In this document: in pieces, positions 1-6,788 of the stretch
How the letters are laid out: each line of letters starts with the position of its first letter
How positions within the stretch are numbered: position 1 is the stretch's first letter
NCBI GenBank assembly: GCA_030618925.1
Contig: JAUXCK010000011.1
Coordinates: 1-16,939, forward strand
Source: Desulfobacteraceae bacterium
Lineage (GTDB): Bacteria; Desulfobacterota; Desulfobacteria; Desulfobacterales; SURF-7
Direction: 5' to 3'
Length of the DNA stretch: 16,939 nt
The notes under the pieces: model-generated
Told to the model about the DNA's origin: nothing
Database searches by the model: none
Seen by the model: the letters and a program-made list of their open reading frames with translations, nothing else
Position numbers and translations under genes: made by a program

Positions 1-283
1 AGGCCTCGGCAATTTCAGGATATCCTTCCCGGTCTGCCTGGCGACTCATGGCCAGATACATGCCGACTTCTGTGCACTCCCCGGTAAAGTTGGCGCGCAA
101 TCCCTCTAAAATTTCCGGGTCAACATCTTTTGCCACACCAATTACATGTTCATCAGCCCATACCAATTCCCCGGTTGTCGCCTCTGTAAATTTATCTGAA
201 GACGCACCGCACTGAGGACACTTTTCAGGTGGGCTGTCACCTTCATGAACATAACCGCATACAGAACATTTCCACTTCTTCAT
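1..283 (-). CDS. Reverse rubrerythrin (rubredoxin domain first), 3' end cut by window edge
   Basis: Only the first 94 residues are inside the window. The protein opens with a rubredoxin-type iron site (C6-x2-C9 and C22-x2-C25, in the pattern KCSVCGY and KCPQCG) and continues into the start of a helical ferritin-like domain (G-E-L-V-W-A-D-E-H, then an E-C-T-E-V-G-M-Y stretch). Classical rubrerythrin carries rubredoxin at the C-terminus, so this is the reversed domain order known from clostridial and sulfate-reducer NAD(P)H-peroxidase rubrerythrins. Expected role, from the family: cytoplasmic reduction of H2O2 (and O2) with electrons from NAD(P)H via a rubredoxin reductase. The ATG at 283 has a strong ribosome site (GGAGAG, 5 bases upstream). 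The reading frame stays open upstream of this ATG for another 53 codons (see the Cys-rich frame at 284-442). The diiron ligands of the C-terminal half cannot be seen here. Confidence 0.88.
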   Translation of the reverse strand, partial: MKKWKCSVCGYVHEGDSPPEKCPQCGASSDKFTEATTGELVWADEHVIGVAKDVDPEILEGLRANFTGECTEVGMYLAMSRQADREGYPEIAEA

Positions 284-442
284 TTTTCTCTCCTTTTTTT
301 GGTTTAAACATAATGAACATCTGTCATCGCTGCAGAGCTGACATGAAAAACAGTCTCTGCAATTGTATTTTTTGTGGCTTCCGGGTTTCTGATCAGGCAC
401 ATACACTTTCCCTTTCAGTCCCTTTCTTCTTTCAAAAGCCAT
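284..442 (-). CDS. Small Cys-rich open frame, in frame with the reverse rubrerythrin
   Basis: Reading from the ATG at 442 gives 53 codons with no stop before the rubrerythrin ATG at 283, and in the same frame. A TAA codon directly precedes the ATG at 442, so this is the first possible start. The peptide is basic at the N-terminus (MAFERRKGLKGKVYVP) and then shows six cysteines as C-x2-C-x2-C-x2-C-x4-C-x2-C, an arrangement that looks metal-binding. The ribosome site is weak (TTGGAA about 7 bases upstream). It could be a separate small protein whose stop has been lost, or an N-terminal extension of the rubrerythrin. The strong ribosome site at 283 argues that rubrerythrin is at least also started independently. 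I do not recognise the family. It is too dense in cysteines to be dismissed as random sequence. Confidence 0.5.
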
Positions 443-474
443 TTATTGATTCCAAAAGATCATGCCAATACTCC

Positions 475-480
475 ATTATA
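475..480 (-). promoter_or_regulatory. Candidate -10 element for the Cys-rich ORF and reverse rubrerythrin
   Basis: The minus strand reads TATAAT here, a perfect -10 hexamer, about 33 bases before the ATG at 442. No good -35 hexamer sits 16 to 18 bases upstream (the region is just AT-rich), so the promoter may need an activator. It lies between the cydB stop and the small Cys-rich frame, suggesting reverse rubrerythrin has its own transcript in addition to read-through from cyd. Confidence 0.4.
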
Positions 481-496
481 AATATCAAGTTAAAAA

Positions 497-1513
497 TTAA
501 TAGGTTAAATCATCTTGTGTAACCTTTCCCTTGAATAAATTATATGTCCATATCTGATAACAAATCACCACTGGGATAAAAATCAACACAACAATGAGTA
601 TAATCGTCAATGTGAGCGGACTGGATGACGCATTTCGCGCCGTGAGACTGAAAGCCGGATCTATGCTGGATGGGAACATATTGGGGAAGAGTCCGATAAT
701 CCCGAAAAATGTCGCACCCACAATGGTCAATGAAGAGGAAAACCACGCTTTGAAGTAGGCGCCTTTTTTCAAAAATATTTTAATGCCCAGAAGAGCTGCC
801 ACGGTGATGATGCACACGATGAAGAGGGCCGGACAGGCCAGGTAGTTGTCATACAAGTCGGTTGCGAAGAAGCTGGCGATCAGAAAAATCACGGCAGCAG
901 TCAAAAGAACCGGCCAGATTTTGTTTGCCGCGTTTACAGATCGTTTCTGCAGATCCCCTTCAGTCTTGATGGACAGCCAGACTGCCCCGTGCTGCAGAAA
1001 AAGCACCAGAAAAAGGGCACCCCCCAAGAGACCGTATGGATTCAGCAGTGTAAAAAGGTTTCCATGGAAAACACCCTCCTGATCAATAGGAATGCCTTTG
1101 AATATGTTGGCAAAAGCCACTCCAAACAAAATTGCTGGCAAGACACTCCCGATAAAGAGGCATGTTTCCCACACTTTTCGCCACACTGGACTGTCTACCT
1201 GGTGTCGAAACTCAAAGGAAACACCCCGAAGAATTAAGGCAAAAAGAATCAACATCAGGGGTGTATAAAAGGATGAAAACATCACGGCATATACCCTGGG
1301 GAATGCGGCAAAGGTCACCCCGCCTGCCGTGATCAGCCACACTTCGTTCCCATCCCAGAGCGGCCCGACTGAATTAATCATGACGCTTCTGTCCGCGTCA
1401 CTTTTCCCCAAAAATGGAATCAGGGTTCCCACGCCAAAGTCAAATCCGTCGGTCATAAAAAAAATGGCCCATAATAACCCCCATAAAAAAAACCATATCG
1501 CCTGTAAATCCAT
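497..1513 (-). CDS. cydB: Cytochrome bd ubiquinol/menaquinol oxidase subunit II (CydB)
   Basis: 338 residues, the usual CydB size. Family signatures are visible: the N-terminal membrane helix followed by MTDGFDFGVG, the PLWDGNEVWL motif near residue 52, and RGVSFEFR after the third helix. Long hydrophobic segments recur through to the C-terminus, which ends in a short hydrophilic tail. CydB partners CydA in the cytoplasmic membrane to reduce O2 to water with quinol electrons. In strict anaerobes this serves O2 removal and some energy conservation. The ATG at 1513 follows an AGGGG ribosome site. The gene sits 59 bases after cydA and is surely co-transcribed with it. No cydX-like small subunit or cydCD was seen. 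Confidence 0.95.
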   Translation of the reverse strand: MDLQAIWFFLWGLLWAIFFMTDGFDFGVGTLIPFLGKSDADRSVMINSVGPLWDGNEVWLITAGGVTFAAFPRVYAVMFSSFYTPLMLILFALILRGVSFEFRHQVDSPVWRKVWETCLFIGSVLPAILFGVAFANIFKGIPIDQEGVFHGNLFTLLNPYGLLGGALFLVLFLQHGAVWLSIKTEGDLQKRSVNAANKIWPVLLTAAVIFLIASFFATDLYDNYLACPALFIVCIITVAALLGIKIFLKKGAYFKAWFSSSLTIVGATFFGIIGLFPNMFPSSIDPAFSLTARNASSSPLTLTIILIVVLIFIPVVICYQIWTYNLFKGKVTQDDLTY

Positions 1514-1572
1514 TTTTTAACCCCTGCCATTTATAGCGTTTAACTTAAATAATTCAAAAGAAAACACATTTT

Positions 1573-2871
1573 TTATTCAGGACCTTTTCTGGCATTTTTG
1601 ATAATGAGATAGAATGCAACAGCACCCAAAAGCCCGTATACAAGTATGAATGCAATAAGGGACGTGAACACCTGGCTGACCGCAATTGGCGAGGCGGCAT
1701 CCGATGTTTTCATTATTCCATATACGATCCACGGCTGCCTTCCCACCTCTGCAAGAACCCATCCCAACTGGATCGCAATATAAGGAAGCGGGATGGCATA
1801 AAGCATTACCCGCAGATACAGCGGGCTTTCAGTCAAGCGGTTCCGTTTAAACAGACCGATAATCATGAGCAGGGGAAACAGCGTGCCTAGCCCCACCATG
1901 CCTCTGAAGGCAATCAATGTGATCAGCACAGGGGGTCTTTCATCTTTTGGGAAGTCTTTTAACCCCTTCACTTCAGCATCAAAATCATGATACCCCAAAA
2001 GGCTGAGCAGTCCGGGCAGGGTTCCGATTTCGATAATATTGCGTTCATTTTCCTCATCCGGGATGGCAAAAAGATGAATGGGCGCCCTGGTGGTGGTTTC
2101 CCAGTGTGCTTCCATGGCAGCCAGTTTTGCAGGTTGGGTTTTCGTGACATGAACACCGTGCATGTCTCCTTCGATAACAATGAAGATTGAAAAAATCAGG
2201 CCGAATACCAGGGCCATTTTAAACGACCGGGTAAACAAGTCCACATGCTGTTTCTTTAAAAGATGATATGCGCTGATCCCCATCACGAAAAATGCAGCCA
2301 GAATAAAAGCGGCCGGGAGCATATGAAAAAATTCGAGAATCGAAAATTTGTTAAATACAACCGCGCTGAAATCGGTGAGTTCAGCCCGGCCATTTCTGAT
2401 GGTATACCCGACAGGATGCTGCATCCAGCCGTTGGCCGTCAGTATCCATATGGCGGAAATATTACCGGCCGCAGCCACAAGCCACATGACAATGGCATGC
2501 GCTCTTTTCGAAAGCCGGTTCCAACCGAAAACCCATACACCGATAAGCGTGGATTCAAGAAAAAAAGCAGCCGTTGCTTCGATGGCAAGAAGAGAGCCGA
2601 AAATATCCCCTACAAACTCGGAATACCGTGACCAGTTTGTTCCAAATTGAAACTCAAGCGTGATGCCTGTGACAACCCCGATAGCGAAATTAATTAAAAA
2701 TAATTTCCCCCAGAATTTTGTCATCCTGAGATAGGTTTCATCCCCTGTACGAACATATTTTGTTTCCATGTACGCCACCAGGACTGAGAGTCCCAGCGTA
2801 AGGGGAACAAAAAGAAAATGAAACATGGTGGCAGCTGCAAACTGTAACCGTGACAGAAAAACCACATCCAT
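1573..2871 (-). CDS. cydA: Cytochrome bd oxidase subunit I (CydA), short Q-loop type
   Basis: 432 residues, clearly shorter than the E. coli-type CydA of about 520, because the Q-loop lacks the C-terminal insertion. Haem ligands and proton-path residues are in place: H18 (MFHFLFVPLTLG), E98 and E106 (AIEATAAFFLES), H183 (EFFHMLP) and the GRQPW motif near the C-terminus. The quinol-site residues are also present, K249 and E254 in the AKLAAMEAHWET stretch. It is a multi-pass membrane protein of the cytoplasmic membrane. Start ATG at 2871 has a good GGAGG site 5 bases away. It lies 78 bases downstream of ferritin and 59 bases upstream of cydB, so O2 reduction and iron storage are probably on one transcript. 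Confidence 0.96.
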   Translation of the reverse strand: MDVVFLSRLQFAAATMFHFLFVPLTLGLSVLVAYMETKYVRTGDETYLRMTKFWGKLFLINFAIGVVTGITLEFQFGTNWSRYSEFVGDIFGSLLAIEATAAFFLESTLIGVWVFGWNRLSKRAHAIVMWLVAAAGNISAIWILTANGWMQHPVGYTIRNGRAELTDFSAVVFNKFSILEFFHMLPAAFILAAFFVMGISAYHLLKKQHVDLFTRSFKMALVFGLIFSIFIVIEGDMHGVHVTKTQPAKLAAMEAHWETTTRAPIHLFAIPDEENERNIIEIGTLPGLLSLLGYHDFDAEVKGLKDFPKDERPPVLITLIAFRGMVGLGTLFPLLMIIGLFKRNRLTESPLYLRVMLYAIPLPYIAIQLGWVLAEVGRQPWIVYGIMKTSDAASPIAVSQVFTSLIAFILVYGLLGAVAFYLIIKNARKGPE

Positions 2872-2949
2872 TGACGCCTCCTTCGATACTTGAGAAAACT
2901 CATAAAATCCGGACTCGGTTTCAAGGGTCTGTTCAGGGGATGATTTTAC

Positions 2950-3459
2950 CTATTCGGCTGCCGGGTAGCCCGTTCCTCTTTTGGCCATTTCACGATCCAT
3001 CATGTAAAGGCCATTTTGTGAGCTCCCCAACTGTTTTAGCTGTTGAAGAACACCACCGGCCGTCTCTTCTTCTTCAACCTGTTCGGTCACAAACCACTGC
3101 AGAAAAATATGAGTGGCATGGTCACTTTCCTGAATGGCCGTATCCACAAGGCTGTTGATCAGCCCCGTTACCTTCTGCTCATGGTTTAATGTATCCTGAA
3201 AAGCCGACTCAGGAGAGGCCCATTCAACAGGCGGGCCATCGATCTGTGCCAGTGTGGCTCTTCCACCGCGCTGAAAGATGAAATCATGAAATTTCTTTGC
3301 ATGCGCTAACTCCTCAATTGCCTGTGTAAACATCCAGGATGCAAAGCCATCCAGATTGATGGATCTGAAATAGGTAGACATGGAAAAATAGAGGTAGGCA
3401 GAGTACGTCTCTGCATTCAACTGGGCATTAAGGGCGGATTCAATTTTTTCTGATAACAT
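2950..3459 (-). CDS. ftn: Non-haem bacterial ferritin (FtnA-like)
   Basis: 169 residues, one ferritin four-helix domain. Ferroxidase ligands fit E. coli FtnA numbering: E17 (LNAET), E50 and H53 (EELAH), with a later helix containing QWFVTEQVEEE. Expected function is cytoplasmic oxidation of Fe(II) with H2O2 or O2 and mineral storage, which suppresses Fenton chemistry. The frame is open upstream to 3495, but the ATG at 3459 is chosen because AAAGGAGA lies 6 to 8 bases before it and the protein then starts in family register (MLSEKIESALN). The ATG overlaps the stop of the preceding small gene as TAATG, so translation is probably coupled. It precedes cydA on the same strand. Confidence 0.95.
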   Translation of the reverse strand: MLSEKIESALNAQLNAETYSAYLYFSMSTYFRSINLDGFASWMFTQAIEELAHAKKFHDFIFQRGGRATLAQIDGPPVEWASPESAFQDTLNHEQKVTGLINSLVDTAIQESDHATHIFLQWFVTEQVEEEETAGGVLQQLKQLGSSQNGLYMMDREMAKRGTGYPAAE

Positions 3460-3683
3460 TACATTTCTCCTTTCTTTGGAAACTCCTTCCACCATCCTTT
3501 GTCAATATGTGCTTTTCTCTCTTCTTCTGCTATTTTTTTTATCTTATATGCGGAATCAAGCAGTACACCGTAAAGGATGCCGCAGCCGATATCTTCTCTG
3601 TCTGCATCACCTCTCTCAGCAAGCTTGATCATTTGTTTGACAACTTCCAGTGTGGATTGAATATTTTGATCACAACGCTTCAC
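3459..3683 (-). CDS. Small helical protein of unknown function, coupled to ferritin
   Basis: 74 residues starting at GTG (3683), with a GGAGG ribosome site 9 bases upstream; the frame has no ATG alternative near its start. The sequence is charged and mostly helical, with two cysteines (C4 and C34 in the block REDIGCGILYGVLLDSAYKI) and a C-terminal HIDKGWW stretch. No signal peptide or membrane helix is seen. The stop codon overlaps the ferritin ATG (TAATG) and the ferritin ribosome site lies inside this gene, so the two are translationally coupled. I have the impression of similar small proteins beside ferritin in other Desulfobacterota but cannot name a family. A role in ferritin iron loading or release is only a guess from context. 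Confidence 0.78.
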   Translation of the reverse strand: MKRCDQNIQSTLEVVKQMIKLAERGDADREDIGCGILYGVLLDSAYKIKKIAEEERKAHIDKGWWKEFPKKGEM

Positions 3684-3743
3684 CGGTTTTACCCTCCAAA
3701 ATTAAAAATGCCGTCGACATTAGCGTTTAAACCTGTTTCAAGT

Positions 3744-3771
3744 AATATGCCAAACAGGCATTTGGATTCAA
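3744..3771 (-). promoter_or_regulatory. Candidate promoter with a palindrome in its spacer, for the ferritin-cyd unit
   Basis: On the minus strand TTGAAT (3766-3771) and CATATT (3744-3749) are separated by 16 bases, a plausible though weak -35/-10 pair about 55 to 60 bases before the GTG of the small ferritin-linked gene. The spacer holds the inverted repeat ATGCC-AAACA-GGCAT (3747-3761) and an overlapping CCAAA/TTTGG pair (3750-3765). Such a position would suit a repressor operator. No named regulator site (Fur, PerR, HcpR) could be assigned by eye. Confidence 0.35.
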
Positions 3772-3784
3772 ATAAATAAGTTTT

Positions 3785-3808
3785 ACTATTTAATTAGATA
3801 GTTATAAC
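3785..3808. promoter_or_regulatory. AT-rich near-palindrome upstream of the ferritin unit
   Basis: ACTATT-TAATTA-GATAGT (3785-3802) is an 18-base inverted repeat with one mismatched arm pair, immediately followed by the 8-base palindrome GTTATAAC (3801-3808). It sits 15 to 40 bases upstream of the candidate -35 element. An upstream regulator site is possible, but AT-rich intergenic DNA produces such dyads by chance. Confidence 0.22.
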
Positions 3809-3936
3809 AAACTTCAATAAGCAAATTCAGCGCCGCATCCCTCCCGGGCAGGGGCATATTGAAACAGTTTTGACATATGGGAAGGGATTATTGAACAGAT
3901 GGGAAACTAACACATTGATATAAAAGCATTTTCCCA

Positions 3937-4080
3937 TTATTGACCTGTCTCATTTTTTGATTGATACATAATTGTCTCCCAAGACACTCCCCAAACGCCT
4001 TTTACCCTGAACACCCTTTTAAATGGCTCATCCTTCATTAAATACCTTGACCCAATTTTCTCTGCGGGATCCCGTTGCAT
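3937..4080 (-). CDS. Possible 47-residue small protein starting on the korB stop (TGATG)
   Basis: The beta-subunit stop TGA overlaps an ATG (TGATG) that opens 47 codons ending in TAA at 3937. The peptide (MQRDPAEKIGSRYL, later KRVFRVKGVWGVSWET) has a protein-like mix of charged and aromatic residues and no signal or membrane segment. There is no separate ribosome site, so it would depend on coupled re-initiation. Its 3' end overlaps the nested dyad element at 3945-3987, which argues that this DNA has another function and the frame may be fortuitous. I do not recognise it. Confidence 0.3.
   Translation of the reverse strand: MQRDPAEKIGSRYLMKDEPFKRVFRVKGVWGVSWETIMYQSKNETGQ
3945..3987. repeat. 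Nested dyad element, copy A
   Basis: CTGTCTCAT, then TGATACA, TTGT and AAGACA follow one another at almost the same spacing as in copy B (16801-16846). The outer arms TGTCT (3946-3950) and AGACA (3982-3986) are inverted repeats 41 bases across. The inner pair GATACA/TGTCTC is imperfect here. Both copies have the same orientation on the plus strand, and both lie upstream of minus-strand stress genes, about 260 bases before the ferritin-linked gene in this case. Confidence 0.5.
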
Positions 4081-4949
4081 CATCGTTCACTGCTTTTAGA
4101 ATTTTCCGGCGAGCGTTTGCCCCTTAAATTTTCCTGGTATGATTGGCGCGACGGATCATGATAGAACAGACCGAATATCGGTCTGGGGTCTTCTGCCATC
4201 TGAATGGCGGCACGATAGTCAGACGGATCATGTACCGATGGTACCGCACGAAAATTTTCACGAAGCCGCTTCCAGGTAATGTTGACTTTATCAAATGTCA
4301 CGCATGGGCTGACGATATGAAGAAAGCTGAAACCCTTGTGGGATATGGCCTGTGTAAATATATTCTTCATCCCCTCCACGTCACCGGCATAACAGCGTGC
4401 CACAAAAGACGCCCCGTGGGCAAGGGCAAGAAATACAGGTCTCAAAGGCGTGTCCGGGTTTCCCTGTGAATGGGAGTTTGTGACCTGGGAAAGTGGCGTT
4501 GTTGGAGATGTCTGGCCTTTCGTCAAACCATAAATAGAGTTGTCAAAAAGAAAAAGGGTGATATCGATATTCTTTCTTGCAATATGCGGCAGATGACCGC
4601 CTCCGATACCCAGGATATCTCCATCACCGCCCACGGCAAAGACCGTCAAATCCTGCCTGGCAAGTTTAATGCCGCTGGCAATGGGGATAGAACGGCCGTG
4701 AACAGTATGAAATCCATAGGCCTTCATAAAAATCGGATATCTTCCGGCGCACCCGATCCCACTGGCAACACAGATTTCCTCGTTCTTTAGACCGAGCGCG
4801 TCACAGGCCTGAACCATTGCGTGGGTGATACCGAAATACCCGCACCCAGGGCACCATGTGGGAAGTTCAGAAGTCCGGTAGTTCAAAAAACCCTGTTCTT
4901 TTACCTCATCGATCTTTTCATCCAGATAGCTGTATTTTAATACTTCCAT
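4080..4949 (-). CDS. korB: 2-oxoacid:ferredoxin oxidoreductase, beta subunit (KorB-like)
   Basis: 289 residues. The TPP- and Fe-S-binding beta chain is recognised by LPTWCPGCGYFG near residue 30, the IGCAGRYP block, the TPP/Mg motif GGDGDILGIGGGH, and DNSIYGLTKGQTSPTT, all diagnostic of this enzyme group. It would oxidatively decarboxylate a 2-oxoacid (2-oxoglutarate is the commonest substrate for this shape) to the acyl-CoA while reducing ferredoxin, or run in reverse. The substrate cannot be fixed from sequence. The frame has a GTG two codons upstream (4955), but the GGAG ribosome site overlaps that GTG and lies 5 bases before the ATG at 4949, so 4949 is preferred. It follows the alpha/gamma chain by 12 bases. 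No separate ferredoxin-like delta subunit is present in the window. Confidence 0.93.
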   Translation of the reverse strand: MEVLKYSYLDEKIDEVKEQGFLNYRTSELPTWCPGCGYFGITHAMVQACDALGLKNEEICVASGIGCAGRYPIFMKAYGFHTVHGRSIPIASGIKLARQDLTVFAVGGDGDILGIGGGHLPHIARKNIDITLFLFDNSIYGLTKGQTSPTTPLSQVTNSHSQGNPDTPLRPVFLALAHGASFVARCYAGDVEGMKNIFTQAISHKGFSFLHIVSPCVTFDKVNITWKRLRENFRAVPSVHDPSDYRAAIQMAEDPRPIFGLFYHDPSRQSYQENLRGKRSPENSKSSER

Positions 4950-4961
4950 TGTCACTCCAAT

Positions 4962-6728
4962 TCAGTTTGCCATCTCTCTGATTTTATCCAAAATATCTTC
5001 AGCAGACATGGGCAGTCCTGTGACCATATTGAGACGTTCGATCGGTCGGTTGAGATAGGGTGCCAGATAATTGGCAAATTGACCCGAATAATTCAACTCT
5101 GGAACCAGTATTTTTTGACAAGCCTTGCTGAATTTACGAAAGGAATCTGCCGGAAGGGGTGAAATCAACATGGAACTCATCAACGCTGCCTTGATGCCTT
5201 CTTTCTGCGCTTTAATAACAGCTTCCTGGGCGGATCCAGCAGTAGATCCCCAGGCAATCACCCCCACACTGATATCTTTTTTGGGTCCTCTCCATTGGGG
5301 TTTGGGTGCTTCATTAATGGCGTTTTGAATTTTTCGAAACCGTTTCCGGGTCATTTGATGGTGGGTCTCCCTGTCATATTGTGGTTTGCCCTGTTCACTG
5401 TGTTCAAGGCCCGTTGTCACAAACATGCCGCCAGGGGTTCCTGGAATCGCCCGGGGAGAGATTCCACTTTCCGTATTTTTGAATCGTTTGTAATCTTTTA
5501 ATTCTGTTTTTGTCGGCGCGATATTGCCCTTCAGCCACTTTTTATTAATAGGCTCGGGCATGGGAATATTACGGATACTGTTTGAAAGAAAAAAATCAAG
5601 CAGAACCACCACAAGGGTCTGGTATTTCTCCGCCAGATAGAGCGCCAGGCTTACACCCAGATAACATTCTTCGACCGTTGTGGGTGCAATCACGATACGG
5701 GGGGAATCGCCGCTCCCCCCTGAGAGGGCGATGTTCAAATCACTCTGTTCGGTCTTGGTGGGCACACCCGTACTTGGCCCCCCTCTCTGGGAATTAATGA
5801 TAACTGCCGGGACTTCGGCCATGACTGCCAGATTTGCCAGCTCCGTCATAAGGCTGAACCCCGGGCCGGAAGTAGCGGTCATGGCCCGTTTTCCAGCAAA
5901 ACCGGCACCCACGACATTTCCTATTGCAGCGATTTCATCTTCTGTTTGTATCATGATCCCGCCCTTTTTGGGCAGCTCTTTGCTTAAGATCTCCATAATT
6001 TTCGTGGCAGGCGTGATGGGATATCCGGCGTAGAGATGAAGCCCACTGTCCAGCGCCGCCTGGGCGACTGCCTGGTTCCCGTTGATAATGGCTCTGGACT
6101 TATTGCTTTTTTTTAATCTCACATTGCGAAAGGTGTAGGGGTCGATCTTTGTGATATTCTTTTTGGACCATTCAAAGCCCTCCTGAAAGGAATTCAAATT
6201 GCTGTCTATGACAATCTGCTTTTTTTTTGCATACCGGCTGCGGATAGACGCCTTCATTGCCTCATCGTCAATTTGAAATAGCGCTGCCAAAGCCCCGATG
6301 GCGACCATATTCCGCCCGCGGGAGTTTCCGGCGGCTTTTTGCGCCAATTCCAGAAGTGGAACGCCATAGGAAATCATTCCGGGCTCTATCCACCCGGCGA
6401 TACTTTTATCCTCCTCCAGATAATTGGGCGGTTTATTGTCATATATGACAATTCCGGTCTCACGAAGACTTGGAAGCTGCGAGATGGAATGGGCATCTTT
6501 AAGCGCAATCAGGATATCCGCATATTTGCCCGGTGACAGGATTTTCCTGTTGCTGATTCTTGAATGGGCAACGCACTTCCCAAACCCCCTGATCTCGGAT
6601 GGATAGGAGTCAAAAGACATGATTTCAAACCCCTGGCTGCTCATAAACCGGCTCAAAATCTCTCCTGCCGAGATCGTTCCCTCCCCGGCACTACCGCAAA
6701 TTTCGATTACGATATCAACATTCGTCAT
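4962..6728 (-). CDS. korA: 2-oxoacid:ferredoxin oxidoreductase, fused gamma-alpha subunit (KorA-like)
   Basis: 588 residues combining two chains that are separate in four-subunit enzymes. Residues 1 to about 185 form the gamma domain (GSAGEGTISAGEIL near the start, then SYPSEIRGFGK). From about residue 210 comes the alpha (pyrimidine-binding) domain with GYPITPATKIMEIL, TEDEIAAIGNVVGAGFAGKRAMT and TSGPGFSLMTE, followed by the QRGGPSTGVPTKTEQSDL motif and a C-terminal domain. This layout is the one seen in two-gene KorAB enzymes of archaea, actinobacteria and many anaerobes. The start ATG at 6728 has a modest GAGAG site. It is the partner of the beta gene 12 bases downstream and follows the small FAD oxidoreductase by 60 bases, suggesting a shared electron path. 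Confidence 0.93.
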   Translation of the reverse strand: MTNVDIVIEICGSAGEGTISAGEILSRFMSSQGFEIMSFDSYPSEIRGFGKCVAHSRISNRKILSPGKYADILIALKDAHSISQLPSLRETGIVIYDNKPPNYLEEDKSIAGWIEPGMISYGVPLLELAQKAAGNSRGRNMVAIGALAALFQIDDEAMKASIRSRYAKKKQIVIDSNLNSFQEGFEWSKKNITKIDPYTFRNVRLKKSNKSRAIINGNQAVAQAALDSGLHLYAGYPITPATKIMEILSKELPKKGGIMIQTEDEIAAIGNVVGAGFAGKRAMTATSGPGFSLMTELANLAVMAEVPAVIINSQRGGPSTGVPTKTEQSDLNIALSGGSGDSPRIVIAPTTVEECYLGVSLALYLAEKYQTLVVVLLDFFLSNSIRNIPMPEPINKKWLKGNIAPTKTELKDYKRFKNTESGISPRAIPGTPGGMFVTTGLEHSEQGKPQYDRETHHQMTRKRFRKIQNAINEAPKPQWRGPKKDISVGVIAWGSTAGSAQEAVIKAQKEGIKAALMSSMLISPLPADSFRKFSKACQKILVPELNYSGQFANYLAPYLNRPIERLNMVTGLPMSAEDILDKIREMAN

Positions 6729-6788
6729 TTTTTCTCTCTATACGCCATTCCGCCTGTTACCCGAACTGATCGGGGTTGATTAAGAAAA

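Larger units (their letters stand above)
3684..4079. other. Intergenic region between the oxidoreductase and ferritin units
   Basis: This 396-base stretch separates the beta-subunit gene (stop at 4080) from the small ferritin-linked gene (start 3683). It holds, from high to low coordinates, a perfect palindrome CGGGATCCCG (4065-4074) without a T-tract, a possible 47-codon ORF, one copy of the nested dyad element (3945-3987), a C-rich stretch around 3838-3853, the AT-rich dyads and the candidate promoter. No convincing Rho-independent terminator was found for the upstream unit. Confidence 0.6.

Noticed and set aside
229..522. 97-codon plus-strand open frame
   Set aside because: It is antisense to the Cys-rich frame and overlaps the ends of reverse rubrerythrin and cydB; composition is not protein-like.
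4065..4074. Palindrome CGGGATCCCG near the korB stop as a terminator
   Set aside because: The dyad has no loop-forming spacer and no T-tract on the minus strand, so it does not look like a Rho-independent terminator.
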